From Arthrobacter citreus (GTDB lineage: Bacteria; Actinomycetota; Actinomycetes; Actinomycetales; Micrococcaceae): a stretch of DNA of 64,000 nucleotides. This document shows, in pieces, positions 37,404-47,264 of this stretch. The notes below the pieces were generated by a model. That model was not told the origin of the DNA. It saw only the letters and a list, made by a program, of their open reading frames with translations, and made no database searches. The number at the start of each line of letters is the position of its first letter. Position 1 is the stretch's first letter. Location: assembly GCF_009192745.1 (NCBI RefSeq), contig NZ_VTFV01000002.1, positions 124,001-188,000 of the forward strand. The letters are read 5' to 3'. The position numbers and the translations under genes were made by a program.

Positions 37404-37965
37404 TGCAGGGTGCCGCCTTTCACAACGTACTTATCAGTACTACTGAATTTTCATGAACACGTGAGGGAGCAAATCGTGCGGCGCTGCCGCCCGGGCTGTC
37501 CGCCTGGGAATCACAACAATACTCTGTGCCAGCTTACCGCCAGCTTGGTTTTCCCTGCACGGAGTACGGGCAGGGAGGAGGCTTTGTGCGTTTGCCCAAC
37601 AGGACCGGACACCATCTTCCCTGACCTTGATGAGCCTGCTTGGGAAGATCGGATGTTTGGCCCGGAAGGTCAGATGTTATTTGGTGGAACCCAATTTCTT
37701 AAGATTCGTAGTGTTAATAACTCCTGTGGATACTGTGGACAACTCGCCTCACCGGCCCGGATCTGCGATTTAAGCCTGTTGATAACTTGTGGATGGCCAG
37801 CCTACGCGCTGAGGCCGGGTGTTGGGAACTTTTTTGTCGTTCCGCGTATCCACAGGGAAGTCCACGATGTTCTGGGTTGTCCACCGAGTTATCCACACCC
37901 TTGTCCACATCTGTTAATTTCGAGCCCCTTCGGGGCCCTTACATCCCTGTGCTGGCGCGGATTTT
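37404..37965. other. oriC: Replication origin oriC (dnaA-dnaN gap)
   Basis: A 562-nt gene-free gap. DnaA boxes: exact TTATCCACA at 37889-37897, TTGTCCACA at 37901-37909 and on the minus strand at 37734-37742, GTATCCACA at 37846-37854 and minus-strand 37725-37733, and weaker copies at 37788 and 37877. An AT-rich stretch at about 37692-37722 (TTTCTTAAGATTC, GTTAATAA) beside the first boxes is a candidate unwinding element. A small GCCCC-TTC-GGGGC hairpin at 37924-37936 lies just past the dnaA stop. The dnaN promoter must be in the left half. Confidence 0.88.
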
Positions 37966-39384
37966 CTAGGCTTCGCGCTGCTGCTGCTTGATCCGGTTCG
38001 TCAGTTCCGTGACCTGGTTGTAGATCGCCCGGCGCTCAGCCATGAGTTCGCGGATCTTCCGGTCGGCGTGAATCACGGTCGTGTGATCGCGTCCTCCGAG
38101 CTCCTGGCCGATCTTCGGCAGGGACATGTCTGTCAGTTCCCGGCAGAGATACATGGCGATCTGCCGGGCCGTCACCAGTGTCCGGGTGCGCGACTTGCTG
38201 CACAGCTCCTCCAGGCTGATCTGGAAGTATGCTGCCGTCTGCCCGAGGATGGAGGCCGCCGTGATTTCCTGGGCGCCGTCGTCAGTTATCAGGTCCTTTA
38301 GGACAATCTCAGCCAGTCCAACATCAACCTGCTGCCGATTCAGGCTGGCGAACGCGGTTACCCGGATCAGGGCCCCTTCAAGTTCGCGGATGTTGGTCGA
38401 GATCTTCGAAGCGATGTACTCCAGGACATCGTCCGGGGCGCTGAGCGAATCCCCGATGGCCTTTTTGCGCAGGATCGCAATGCGGGTTTCCAGCTCCGGA
38501 GGCTGGACATCAGTGAGCAGGCCCCATTCGAAACGCGAACGCATGCGTTCCTCGAAGCCCGAGAGCTGTTTGGGCGGCAGGTCGGAGGTGATCACAACCT
38601 GCTTGTTGTGGTTGTGCAGGGCATTGAAGGTGTGGAAGAACTCTTCCTGGGTCGCGTCCTTGTTGGCGAGGAACTGGATGTCGTCAATCAGCAGGATGTC
38701 AACGTTGCGGTAGAGCTGCTTGAAGCTCGCACCCTCGTCATAGCGGATGGAGTTGATGAAGTCGTTGGTGAATTCCTCGGAGTTCACATAGCGCACCCGG
38801 ATGCCGGTGTAGAGGTGACGGGCGTAATGTCCGATCGCGTGCAGCAGGTGGGTCTTGCCCAGCCCCGAGTCGCCGTAGATAAAGAGCGGGTTGTAGGCCT
38901 TAGCCGGGGCCTCTGCCACGGCAACTGCTGCAGCATGGGCAAACCGGTTGGAAGAACCGATGACGAAAGTCTCAAAAACGTACTTGGGGTTCAGCCGGCC
39001 GAATTCCTGGGAAGTGCTCGGAGGGGTGGGAGACGGTGCGCTCTCACCGGAAGGCACAGGTGAGGGGGAGGACTCTTCCGGTTCCGGTTCCGGTTCTGCC
39101 TGAACTACGGGGGTCAGGTCGGCGTCGATAACGAATGCGCACTGGATATCGGCCTGGAAAACAGTCTTGAGGACCTCGTCAAGGATGTTCTTCAGCTGTG
39201 TCTGGAGGACTTCGCGCGTCAATTCATTGGGAACGGCCACCAGCAAGGTGGTTCCGATCAGGCCCTGCGCCTGGGCCAGGACAACGAAGCCGCGCTGCCG
39301 GGGCGAGACCCTGTCATCGGACTCCAGCGTTCGGATGACCTTGCGCCAGGAGCTGCCGACATCGTTGATTTCGTCCGTACCCAC
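37966..39384 (-). CDS. dnaA: Chromosomal replication initiator DnaA
   Basis: The 472-residue DnaA. Domain I covers about 1-95, an acidic Pro/Ser linker about 96-135 ([13 protein letters not shown]), AAA+ domain about 136-355 with Walker [16 protein letters not shown] and Walker [14 protein letters not shown], and domain IV with the DNA-binding [15 protein letters not shown]. It starts at GTG 39384. DnaA-like boxes upstream suggest autoregulation. Confidence 0.98.
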   Translation of the reverse strand: MGTDEINDVGSSWRKVIRTLESDDRVSPRQRGFVVLAQAQGLIGTTLLVAVPNELTREVLQTQLKNILDEVLKTVFQADIQCAFVIDADLTPVVQAEPEPEPEESSPSPVPSGESAPSPTPPSTSQEFGRLNPKYVFETFVIGSSNRFAHAAAVAVAEAPAKAYNPLFIYGDSGLGKTHLLHAIGHYARHLYTGIRVRYVNSEEFTNDFINSIRYDEGASFKQLYRNVDILLIDDIQFLANKDATQEEFFHTFNALHNHNKQVVITSDLPPKQLSGFEERMRSRFEWGLLTDVQPPELETRIAILRKKAIGDSLSAPDDVLEYIASKISTNIRELEGALIRVTAFASLNRQQVDVGLAEIVLKDLITDDGAQEITAASILGQTAAYFQISLEELCSKSRTRTLVTARQIAMYLCRELTDMSLPKIGQELGGRDHTTVIHADRKIRELMAERRAIYNQVTELTNRIKQQQREA

Positions 39385-39846
39385 AAAAACCTCTCGTGAC
39401 GCCCGCTGGGGGCGGTCTAAGAAACCGGGATCCAGGCCTGGATCCCGGAGGGCTCATCCACAGACTTATACACAGCAGTGGATAAACGCCCCGCGCCAAC
39501 TCTAGATCAAGTTTTCCCCAGCCGGTAGCTGGATTCCCGCGGTCCCCCGCGACTTGGGATGTCTCTCACAATGCCACGCCATGGCGCGATCTGGGGCACT
39601 TGTCCACAGGTGTTGATAGATCCAGCCCCACAGGCCGCGCACCGCCGGTTTGACTGGATTCGGGGTCTCACCTAACGTTGAGTAGTCCTTTGTGTCTGCT
39701 ATCTGCACTCATTCATGCCCATCAGGGTTCTGGGAATCAGGGTCCAGGTCCGGGTTGAGCGTAGTCAGTCACATGAAAACTTAGCGCCGCTTGTGCTTCC
39801 CCCTTGATGCAGCAGGCGCAGCGCATATTGTCTTGGAGTAACCACC
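39385..39846. promoter_or_regulatory. dnaA-rpmH divergent regulatory region
   Basis: A 462-nt gap holding the dnaA (minus) and rpmH (plus) promoters. DnaA-box-like sites: TTATACACA at 39466-39474, TTATCCACT (minus) at 39478-39486, and TTGTCCACA at 39600-39608. A GGATCCAGGCCTGGATCC palindrome lies at 39428-39445. Exact promoter hexamers could not be assigned. Confidence 0.65.
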
Positions 39847-39984
39847 GTGAGCAAGCGGACTTTTCAGCCGAATAACCGCCGTCGTGCCAAGAAGCACGGC
39901 TTCCGCCTTCGCATGCGTACCCGTGCCGGCCGTGCCATCCTTTCTGCACGCCGTTCCAAGGGCCGCACCGAACTGTCGGCGTAA
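39847..39984 (+). CDS. rpmH: Ribosomal protein bL34
   Basis: A 45-residue basic protein, [20 protein letters not shown] at the start, ending in GRTELSA. It is a near-universal large-subunit protein. Start GTG 39847 follows the CTTGGAG region. It begins the rpmH-rnpA-yidD-yidC-jag-rsmG-parA-parB series, which runs codirectionally away from oriC. Confidence 0.97.
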   Translation: MSKRTFQPNNRRRAKKHGFRLRMRTRAGRAILSARRSKGRTELSA

Positions 39985-40045
39985 AACAGCCTTAGGTTTG
40001 CCGATGCTGCAGCAGCAGCTCAGTCCCACCACCTTGGCGTCCTGA

Positions 40046-40405
40046 ATGCTGGCCGCGAGGAACCGGGTACGGTCGTCGGCGGATTTTTCCCATACCGTAC
40101 GTTCCGGTGCCCGAAGCGGGCGCCGGAACGTAGTCTTATATGCAGTGCCAAACCCGGCCGCGCCTACGCGCGTCGGGTTCATTGTGTCGAAGGCGGTCGG
40201 GAACGCCGTGACACGCAACCTCGTTAAGAGAAGACTGAGAGAAGCAGCAGCGCAGAGCCTGGCAGAAAACCCCACCGGGTTGGACATTGTCGTCAGAGCC
40301 CTGCCGGCGGCGGCGTCGGCGTCGTGGGCGCAGTTAAGCGCCGACTACGCGGCTGCCCTCTGCGCATGTTTGAACAAGCTTTCCCAGCAAGTTCCACACA
40401 GATGA
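40046..40405 (+). CDS. rnpA: Ribonuclease P protein component
   Basis: A 119-residue basic protein. [21 protein letters not shown] at the start and the RNR motif region [17 protein letters not shown] are diagnostic. It assists the P RNA in 5' maturation of tRNAs. It lies 61 nt after rpmH, with the stop overlapping a possible yidD ATG. Confidence 0.96.
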   Translation: MLAARNRVRSSADFSHTVRSGARSGRRNVVLYAVPNPAAPTRVGFIVSKAVGNAVTRNLVKRRLREAAAQSLAENPTGLDIVVRALPAAASASWAQLSADYAAALCACLNKLSQQVPHR

Positions 40406-40419
40406 GGGAGGGGCAGAAC

Positions 40420-40809
40420 ATGGGCCGCACCGGAAGTGATCCGGCGAAGGCCTCTGTCAGTGCTGCCTTTTTCCGCGCTGTCCTGCTCTTTTTCTGGCAC
40501 CTGCCGCGGAATCTTCTCATCGGTTTCCTCATCGCCTACCGCAAGGTAGTCTCCCCGCTCTATGGGCCGGTGTGCCGCTTCTTCCCCTCCTGTTCGGCTT
40601 ACGCCCTGGAGGCCGTTACCGTGCACGGCGCGGTTAAGGGGACCTGGCTGGCTGCCCGGAGGCTCGTTCGCTGCCACCCCTGGAACGACGGCGGAGTGGA
40701 CCATGTGCCCGCGGGCCGCCGGAGCTGGCCCCAGGAGTCAGTCCCCAAGATTATTGTGCTGAATCATCCCGTGATTCCGGCAGACGAAGACAGCCGCTCG
40801 GCGGCTTGA
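40420..40809 (+). CDS. yidD: Membrane protein insertion efficiency factor YidD
   Basis: A 129-residue protein. [20 protein letters not shown] is the YidD signature, with [15 protein letters not shown], then [17 protein letters not shown] 40420 follows GGGAGGGGC, better than the ATG at 40402 that overlaps the rnpA stop. YidD is a peripheral membrane factor assisting YidC. The N-terminal 25 residues and Pro/Ser tail are lineage-specific. Confidence 0.93.
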   Translation: MGRTGSDPAKASVSAAFFRAVLLFFWHLPRNLLIGFLIAYRKVVSPLYGPVCRFFPSCSAYALEAVTVHGAVKGTWLAARRLVRCHPWNDGGVDHVPAGRRSWPQESVPKIIVLNHPVIPADEDSRSAA

Positions 40810-40818
40810 GGAGTGTAA

Positions 40819-41781
40819 ATGGGTTTCTTCGACACGATACTGTTCCCCTTCAAGTGGGTGGTGTCATGGATCATGTGGATCTTCCACGAGGGATTCGTCT
40901 TCCTCGGAATGGATGCCGCCTCCGGTTGGACCTGGACACTGTCCATCATTGGCCTCGTGATCGTGATCCGGGCTGCGCTGATTCCCGTCTTCGTCAAGCA
41001 GATCAAGGCCCAGCGCGGGATGCAGTCGCTGCAGCCGGACCTGCGCAAGCTGCAGCAGAAGTACAAGGGCAAGACCGACCAGCTCTCCCGTCAGGCAATG
41101 ACGCAGGAGCAGATGGCGCTCTACAAGAAGCACGGCACCAACCCCTTCGCGGCCTGCCTGCCGATGCTGATCCAGATGCCGTTCTTCTTCGCCCTGTTCC
41201 AGGTCCTCAACGGTGTTTCCAACGCCAGCGCCGGCGGTGAGGGCATTGGCGCCCTGACGCCCGCGGCGATCACCCAGTTCGATGAAGCAACCATCCTGGG
41301 CGCACCGCTTTCCTCCTCGCTGCTCCACGGTTTCGGCACTGAGGGCCACACTTCCGTCATCGTTCTCTCGGTCATCATGATCATTGCCATGACTGCCTCG
41401 CAGTTCATTACGCAGAAGCAGATCATGTCCAAGAACATGTCCGAAGAAGCGCTGCAGAGCCCGTTCATGCGCCAGCAGAAGATGATGCTGTACGTACTGC
41501 CGCTGGTATTCGGCGTTGGCGGCATCAACTTCCCGATCGGTGTCCTGATCTACTGGACCACCACCAACCTGTGGACCATGGCGCAGCAGTTCTTCGTGAT
41601 CCGCCGCATGCCTACCCCCGGATCCCCTGCCGCCAAGGCACTGGCCGAGCGCCGTGCACGCAAGGGCCTGCCGATGGTTCCGCTGCTGGGTGAGAAGAAG
41701 GCCGAGCCGGCCGAAGAAGTACCCGTCCCCGCAAAGGGCCAGCGCCAGCAGCCCCAGCGCAAGAACAGGAAGAAAAGATGA
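40819..41781 (+). CDS. yidC: Membrane protein insertase YidC
   Basis: A 320-residue insertase of the short Oxa1/YidC type. RGMQSLQPDLRKLQQKYKGK is the cytosolic coiled loop, and the conserved Arg lies in TLSIIGLVIVIRAALIPVFV. There are five membrane helices and a basic C-terminal tail (QRQQPQRKNRKKR) for ribosome contact. No lipobox Cys is seen in the N-terminus. It overlaps jag by 4 nt. Confidence 0.96.
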   Translation: MGFFDTILFPFKWVVSWIMWIFHEGFVFLGMDAASGWTWTLSIIGLVIVIRAALIPVFVKQIKAQRGMQSLQPDLRKLQQKYKGKTDQLSRQAMTQEQMALYKKHGTNPFAACLPMLIQMPFFFALFQVLNGVSNASAGGEGIGALTPAAITQFDEATILGAPLSSSLLHGFGTEGHTSVIVLSVIMIIAMTASQFITQKQIMSKNMSEEALQSPFMRQQKMMLYVLPLVFGVGGINFPIGVLIYWTTTNLWTMAQQFFVIRRMPTPGSPAAKALAERRARKGLPMVPLLGEKKAEPAEEVPVPAKGQRQQPQRKNRKKR

Positions 41782-42311
41782 GTACTGAGCACGTCGACGA
41801 GACCGTAGAAGAACTGGCCGCCGGGAACGGTGCTGCAAGCCGCCTGGAGGAGGAGGGCGATGTAGCCGCCGACTACCTCGAGGAACTGCTTGATATTGCC
41901 GATATCGATGGTGATATCGACATTGAGGTCCGCAGCGGGCGTACCTACATTTCGGTCGTTTCCGAGGAAGGCGACGACTCCGGGCTCCAGTCCCTCGTAG
42001 GGCACGACGGCGAGGTCCTGGAAGCGCTTCAGGAGCTGACCCGCCTCTCCGTGCTGACGGCTACGGACAACCGCTCACGCCTCGTGCTGGATATCTCCGG
42101 ATACCGCAAGGAGCGCAGCGAGGAACTGCACCGCATCGCCGAGGACGCCGTCTCACGCGCCAAGACCTCGGGCAAGGACGTTGCCCTGGCTCCAATGAGC
42201 GCGTACGAACGCAAGATCGTGCACGACGCCGTCGCCGAGCTGGGACTCGTCAGCGAATCCGAGGGTGAAGGCGCAGGCCGGCACATCGTGGTTTCCCTGT
42301 CCGACGCGTAG
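41778..42311 (+). CDS. jag: Jag/KhpB RNA-binding protein (KH and R3H domains)
   Basis: A 177-residue protein with an acidic N-terminus, a KH domain at about 40-115 (SLVGHDGEVLEALQELTR) and an R3H domain at about 120-177 (LAPMSAYERKIVHDAVAE). It is the usual yidC partner, linked to cell-wall synthesis regulation in Firmicutes. It starts within the yidC stop (ATGA). Confidence 0.93.
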   Translation: MSTEHVDETVEELAAGNGAASRLEEEGDVAADYLEELLDIADIDGDIDIEVRSGRTYISVVSEEGDDSGLQSLVGHDGEVLEALQELTRLSVLTATDNRSRLVLDISGYRKERSEELHRIAEDAVSRAKTSGKDVALAPMSAYERKIVHDAVAELGLVSESEGEGAGRHIVVSLSDA

Positions 42312-42365
42312 CGCCGTCAGTTCCGGAATCCGCGAGTACTCATCTAAGACAAGGATTGTTTTCAC

Positions 42366-42995
42366 GTGGTTGAGATAACGCCTGCCGAACACTCGGCGGC
42401 GGTTAAGGTTTTTGGTGACCGCCTGCCTCTGGCCGAGCGTTACGTTGAGCACCTGGCAACATCGGGCATGGAGCGGGGCCTTCTGGGGCCGCGGGAAGTT
42501 CCCCGGCTGTGGAGCCGCCACGTGCTTAACTGTGCCGTTGTCGCAGACCTTATTCCGCAGGGAAGCAAGGTCGCCGATGTAGGATCCGGAGCCGGGCTGC
42601 CGGGCCTATGCCTGGCGATCGCCCGTCCAGACCTTTCCATGACGCTCATTGAACCCCTGGAACGACGGGTGACGTGGCTCAACGAGGTCATTGAGGATCT
42701 CGAGCTCGGCAATGTCACGGTGATCCGCGGGCGCGCTGAGCAGGCTGTGGGCAAGGTGGACGTTGACGTTGTCACCGCCCGTGCCGTGTCGGCCCTCTCC
42801 GGTCTCTCCGGTCTAACGATCCCGCTCCTAGGCGGATCCGGTGTGGTCCTGGCCATCAAGGGCCGAAGTGCAGCCGAGGAAATAGAGAAAGCCGCCAAGC
42901 AGATTCGCAAGCTTGGAGGGAAAGAAACCACGGTAGTGACTGCCGGGGAAGAAATCCTTGAGGAGCACACCACAGTCGTACGGATTGTGGTCTAG
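42366..42995 (+). CDS. rsmG: 16S rRNA (guanine-N7)-methyltransferase RsmG
   Basis: A 209-residue methyltransferase. VADVGSGAGLPGLCLAIARP is the SAM-binding loop, and RHVLNCAVV and TARAVSALSGL are family segments. It methylates G527 of 16S rRNA; loss gives low-level streptomycin resistance in other bacteria. The start is GTG 42366. A CACAGCG/CGCTGTG hairpin follows the stop. Confidence 0.95.
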   Translation: MVEITPAEHSAAVKVFGDRLPLAERYVEHLATSGMERGLLGPREVPRLWSRHVLNCAVVADLIPQGSKVADVGSGAGLPGLCLAIARPDLSMTLIEPLERRVTWLNEVIEDLELGNVTVIRGRAEQAVGKVDVDVVTARAVSALSGLSGLTIPLLGGSGVVLAIKGRSAAEEIEKAAKQIRKLGGKETTVVTAGEEILEEHTTVVRIVV

Positions 42996-43109
42996 TCCCG
43001 CACAGCGTTCATCCGCTGTGCACACACCCGGACCGATCCCGGTATTTCGCGGGGCAGCCGATAGGCTAGTGGCAGTAATGCCTTATGTTGTGAAAGTGAG
43101 CATGTCCCG

Positions 43110-44249
43110 GTGAGTGTGCGCGATTCTGCCGCAAAACGAATTCCCCCCTTTGCCGCGCTCGGCTCTGCCTTCTCATCGCCTTTCTCGAGGTCACAACCTC
43201 AAGAGGTTGAGGAGCCGTCCGCTCACTTGCCTGTTTCACGTGAAACAGGACATGCTGTTGCAACACAGTCTGCCGGCGCATCCGATGTGCCTGATTCCGA
43301 GACCAGCGAAGGTGGTGTAGCCGGCCAGGCGGTCCTCCCGTCCGAGTCGGTAGACGTTATGGATCTGATGGACGAAAGCACGCCCCTGGCCCGCGAGTTG
43401 GCCAGCGAGACCCGCCGCCGCGAAAAGTTGATGGGCCGCGTGCTGCCGCGTCCGGCTGAAACCCGGATCATGACTGTGAGCAACCAAAAGGGCGGGGTGG
43501 GCAAGACGACTACCACCGTCAATATTGCGGCCGCGCTGGCCACCGCAGGCCTGAACGTGATGGTCATCGACATTGACCCTCAGGGAAATGCCTCAACGGC
43601 CTTGGGAATCGATCACCGAGCCGACGTTGAGAGTATCTATGACGTCCTGATCGACGACCTGCCGCTGGCTAACGTTGTGGCCCAGTGCCCTGACATCAAG
43701 AACCTGATCTGTGCCCCTGCAACTATCCACCTCGCCGGTGCCGAGATTGAACTGGTGTCCCTGGTGGCGCGCGAGCAGCGCCTTCGCAGGGCAATCGATG
43801 TGTATGCCGCGGAGCGCAAGGCCGCGGGTGAGGAACGGCTGGACTACATCTTCATCGACTGCCCGCCAAGCCTTGGCCTGCTGACCGTGAACGCGTTCGT
43901 GGCAGCTAGGGAAGTCCTGATCCCCATTCAGTGTGAATACTATGCGCTGGAAGGCCTCAGCCAGCTGCTCAAGAACATCGAAATGATCCAGAAGCACCTG
44001 AATGCGGACCTCGTAGTTTCGACCATCCTGCTTACCATGTACGACGGCCGAACCAACCTGGCTGCCCAGGTTGCCGCCGAGGTTCGGGAGCACTTCCCGC
44101 AGCAGGTCCTTTCCGCCGTGGTGCCGCGTTCGGTGCGCATCTCCGAAGCACCGAGCTACCAGCAGACCGTCATGACGTACGACCCTTCGTCCACGGGCGC
44201 ACTGTCCTACCTGGAGGCCGCTGCTGAGATCGCTCAGCGCTCCGTCTAG
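43110..44249 (+). CDS. parA: Chromosome partitioning ATPase ParA
   Basis: A 379-residue protein. The ParA ATPase starts near residue 120: TVSNQKGGVGKTTTTVN is the deviant Walker A, with DIDPQGNASTALG and FIDCPPSLGLLTVNA following. The first 115 residues are low-complexity; within them the DNA contains a parS site translated as PVSRET. Start GTG 43110 is weakly supported and a downstream start is possible. It moves ParB-parS complexes after replication. It precedes parB in the same direction. Confidence 0.94.
   Translation: MSVRDSAAKRIPPFAALGSAFSSPFSRSQPQEVEEPSAHLPVSRETGHAVATQSAGASDVPDSETSEGGVAGQAVLPSESVDVMDLMDESTPLARELASETRRREKLMGRVLPRPAETRIMTVSNQKGGVGKTTTTVNIAAALATAGLNVMVIDIDPQGNASTALGIDHRADVESIYDVLIDDLPLANVVAQCPDIKNLICAPATIHLAGAEIELVSLVAREQRLRRAIDVYAAERKAAGEERLDYIFIDCPPSLGLLTVNAFVAAREVLIPIQCEYYALEGLSQLLKNIEMIQKHLNADLVVSTILLTMYDGRTNLAAQVAAEVREHFPQQVLSAVVPRSVRISEAPSYQQTVMTYDPSSTGALSYLEAAAEIAQRSV
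43233..43246. other. parS: parS site 1 (inside parA)
   Basis: Exact GTTTCACGTGAAAC, extended to the 16-bp TGTTTCACGTGAAACA. It encodes the VSRET stretch of the ParA N-terminal region. Confidence 0.93.
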
Positions 44250-44352
44250 ACACTCCCTCCTGGTTGCCGGGCACCGGCTGCCGCGAACCGTAGAATACAT
44301 TCACAATCAATCCATGCCGCTTGCTGTGTGTGCATAAGGGAAGGACTTACCC

Positions 44353-45705
44353 ATGACCGAAAAGCGTCGTGGTTTAGGCCGGGGTCTGGGTGCGTTGATC
44401 CCCAGTACCGCTGAGCCTGTCGAAGCAACTGAATCCGGCCAGCCTGCGCGTGCAGGCCGGCCGGTTGACCTGTTCTTTACTTCCGTGAGTGAGGAGACAG
44501 GCCCCGGACGCAGCAGCGGACCCCGCCGTGGAGCGGGAATCAACAAAGAAGCGTTGCGAGCCCCGGCTAAGAAGAAACCTGCAACGCGTTCGACGTCGAC
44601 CCGCGCGGCCAAGGGAAGCGACAAGCCCGTACCCTCCGCAGGGGAAGCTGCATCGGCCGAGAAAACAGGGCGTACAGCCCCTGTAACGGCTGGCAAGGCA
44701 GTAACCGGTGCCGGCACGCGCAAGGGCGTCTCGAAGCCCGCAGAGAAGCACGCCAGGCCGGCAGGAGGCGATCCCGCGCGGACTGACACGCGGGTAGCTG
44801 CGGCCACCAAGGATGGGGGTGTGGTCCCGACCGCCGCGGCCGAACCTGATGACGTTTCACGTGAAACCCTGATGGAAGTCCCCGGCGCCCGCTTTGCTGA
44901 GCTGCCTATTGATTCCATCCACCCCAACCGCAAGCAGCCACGCAGTGTCTTCGATGAAGAGGACATGTCGGAACTGGTGCATTCCATTCGCGAAATCGGC
45001 GTCCTGCAGCCGATTGTGGTCCGTCCCTCTGCAGAGGGCGACGCAGAGCACCCTTATGAACTGGTTATGGGTGAAAGGCGGTGGCGGGCGAGCCGGGAAG
45101 CTGGCCTGTCTGCAGTCCCGGCAATCATCCGGTCGACCCAGGATGTTGACCTTCTTCGCGACGCGCTGCTGGAGAACCTGCATCGCAGCCAGCTGAACCC
45201 GCTGGAGGAAGCCGCCGCTTACCAGCAGCTGCTCGATGATTTTGAGTGCTCCCATGAAGAGCTCGCGGAACGAATCGGCCGGTCCCGCCCTCAGATCTCC
45301 AACACGCTTCGGTTGATGAAGCTCCCTCCGCTGGTGCAGCGGCGCCTTGCTGCCGGCGTACTTTCGGCGGGTCACGCCCGCGCGCTCCTAGGCCTCAATG
45401 TGCCGGCCGAGATGGAGAAACTTGCGCAGAAGATCGTGGCTGAAGGCATGTCTGTCCGCGCCACGGAAGAAGTCGTATCGCTGTCGGACGGTATTCGACG
45501 GCCAGCTAAGGAAGCAAAACCCAAGGTTGGAGCCAGGCACGAGCGACTCGACTACCTGGCAAATTCGCTGTCCGATCGGCTGGATACAAACGTCAAGATC
45601 ACCCTTGGGGCGCGAAAGGGAAAAGTTAGTATCGAATTCGCCAGCGTCGATGACCTGAATCGCATCATGGCAGTGCTGAACCCCGTTGAAGGGCCGGCGT
45701 CCTAG
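44353..45705 (+). CDS. parB: Chromosome partitioning protein ParB
   Basis: A 450-residue protein. The first 170 residues are a Lys/Ala/Pro-rich linker ([16 protein letters not shown] at the start is the ParA-stimulating peptide). The ParB/Srx CTPase domain begins at [15 protein letters not shown] and includes [13 protein letters not shown]; the helix-turn-helix is in [19 protein letters not shown]. The C-terminal dimerisation domain ends in [10 protein letters not shown]. It spreads as a CTP clamp from parS. The terminator contains parS site 3. Confidence 0.96.
   Translation: MTEKRRGLGRGLGALIPSTAEPVEATESGQPARAGRPVDLFFTSVSEETGPGRSSGPRRGAGINKEALRAPAKKKPATRSTSTRAAKGSDKPVPSAGEAASAEKTGRTAPVTAGKAVTGAGTRKGVSKPAEKHARPAGGDPARTDTRVAAATKDGGVVPTAAAEPDDVSRETLMEVPGARFAELPIDSIHPNRKQPRSVFDEEDMSELVHSIREIGVLQPIVVRPSAEGDAEHPYELVMGERRWRASREAGLSAVPAIIRSTQDVDLLRDALLENLHRSQLNPLEEAAAYQQLLDDFECSHEELAERIGRSRPQISNTLRLMKLPPLVQRRLAAGVLSAGHARALLGLNVPAEMEKLAQKIVAEGMSVRATEEVVSLSDGIRRPAKEAKPKVGARHERLDYLANSLSDRLDTNVKITLGARKGKVSIEFASVDDLNRIMAVLNPVEGPAS
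44854..44867. other. parS: parS site 2 (inside parB)
   Basis: Exact GTTTCACGTGAAAC, translated as VSRET in the ParB linker just before the CTPase domain. Confidence 0.93.
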
Positions 45706-45714
45706 AGCGTAGTT

Positions 45715-45756
45715 AAAAAGTGTCCCCTGTTTCACGTGAAACAGGGGACACTTTTT
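45715..45756 (+). terminator. parB terminator built around parS site 3
   Basis: A 42-bp perfect palindrome centred on CACGTG. The outer AAAAAGTGTCCCC and GGGGACACTTTTT arms make an intrinsic terminator with a T-run, and the inner 16 bp are parS. It lies 9 nt after the parB stop. Confidence 0.9.
45729..45742. other. parS: parS site 3 (in parB terminator)
   Basis: Exact GTTTCACGTGAAAC with flanking T and A giving the 16-bp consensus. Confidence 0.95.
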
Positions 45757-45886
45757 TGCACTTAGTATGGGGGCCGGGACCGGAGCCCCGCGTTACGAAG
45801 CCGGGAGCTGCTGGACACATATATATCGACGCACTCAGAAGCGCACCAGTCGCACGTCACCAGCACGGGCTTTTGCGGACAAGGGC

Positions 45887-45900
45887 GTTTCACGTGAAAC
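45887..45900. other. parS: parS site 4
   Basis: Exact GTTTCACGTGAAAC, 145 nt beyond site 3. Confidence 0.95.
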
Positions 45901-46118
45901 AGTTCGTTTAGTTGCCACCCGTGAGTGCTCTGTCGCTGTAGCTGGTTGACCGTAGCGATATTGCACTACGCCCTAGCAGCCTTAGTGGTAGAACCAGCAG
46001 ACGCCTGGCGCGTTCCGATGTCCCGAATGCACCTCTAGGGCTTGGTATTCTCTGCGTCGGCGGTCAGCTCGTCTCTTCGACCGATCCAGAATGAAAGCGG
46101 CTGTCCGGTGATAGTGCT

Positions 46119-46132
46119 GTTTCACGTGAAAC
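46119..46132. other. parS: parS site 5
   Basis: Exact GTTTCACGTGAAAC, flanked by T on the left and C on the right. Confidence 0.95.
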
Positions 46133-46484
46133 CAGTGCCGCGCTTTGTGAGCGAAAGTAGAGGTGGCCTGACTTTGATGAGACTTTATCCTGCGCCCTGG
46201 AGCTCCCCAATGGATCCTCTTCGACGATCACCGCTTAGCTCTGGCCTCGCTGCAGGGGAAAGTTGGTCTGCTCAGTTGTTTCCCGTGGACTTTGTTGTGG
46301 TCCAGTGGGTACTCATCGCCTTTGTAGCTGCGGCTATTTAGTCGTGTTTTGTTTGGTCATAGGCAGGAACGTCTACTTGTTCTTTGAGGAGGGTTCTGTA
46401 CGACTCCGGGAACGTGAGACTGGCGCACCCGAGGATGCGTGCAGCCGCGCTGTACCGCGAGAGTGCCGCGGTAACTGACTCAGA

Positions 46485-46498
46485 GTTTCACGTGAAAC
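46485..46498. other. parS: parS site 6
   Basis: Exact GTTTCACGTGAAAC. Confidence 0.95.
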
Positions 46499-46762
46499 GT
46501 CGGCCGTTCCTGCACTGCCATGGCCGGGGCCTCTCGAGCAGCGATGGGTCCCATTGCCAGGTGCGCGAAATATGACCATGGATGTGCAGGTGTTCATCTC
46601 CAGGCGCCCCGCGCGATCGGACGGAGAGAACCATGCTCATACGTGAAAGGTTGTGAAACGCCACCACGTACTCAGAGCCGCGCAGAACTGAGCGTCCGCT
46701 ACCGACCGATTAGTCCGCGAGGCACGGTCTCTGTAGGAGGGTGGCGGAGGCACCATCCGCTT

Positions 46763-46776
46763 GTTTCACGTGAAAC
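46763..46776. other. parS: parS site 7
   Basis: Exact core within the full 16-bp TGTTTCACGTGAAACA. Confidence 0.95.
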
Positions 46777-47250
46777 AAAGCTCGGACCGCCGGGAGGCCG
46801 CAATCCCTGCAGTCGACGGCGAGGACCAGCCTGGTCGCTGCGGGAGTGTGCGGGGTCCGCCCCGGCGAGTCTGACACAGAGGGACCTGGTTGCTGAAGTT
46901 TGCTAGCTCGCTATGGGGCTTTGGATGGCCCCAAGATGTGGCGGGCTAGTCTCGTCACCAGTCACCCCACGAGCAGGTGGAGGTGCGGTCGGTAAGCCGG
47001 AAGAGCCGCGTGGCTGTGCCAGCTGATCCCACCGCTTGTAATGACTGGAGCATCTCTTCGGGCGATGCGGGTTGGTCTCTGCAGTTTCCGTGTCGCGATA
47101 CTGGTGCGCATTCTCGTGCATTGCCAGCATTGGTTTGTATATGGCAAGGATGCCAACGTCAGGGGACGTCCCTATGAGACGGCATGAGGTTTGCCCAGAT
47201 TCCCATCAGTAGGGGGGGTGGCACACCTATTGCGTACTAGAAGGAAGTCC

Positions 47251-47264
47251 GTTCCACGTGAAAC
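47251..47264. other. parS: parS site 8 (one mismatch)
   Basis: GTTCCACGTGAAAC differs from the consensus at position 4 only. Binding may be reduced. Confidence 0.75.

Noticed and set aside
37404-37965. Idea that the crgA-rhomboid cluster replaces this site as the true origin
   Set aside because: The dnaA-dnaN gap has both DnaA boxes and an AT-rich stretch in the canonical place, and gene orientation switches around it; the remote cluster has no comparable AT-rich element.
42359-42374. parS-like sequence at the rsmG start
   Set aside because: TTTTCACGTGGTTG matches only the central TTCACGTG and has several mismatches in the right half.
46042-46341. 99-codon open frame in the parS region
   Set aside because: It spans a parS site (read as FHVK), shows no GC-rich third-position bias and no recognisable domain.
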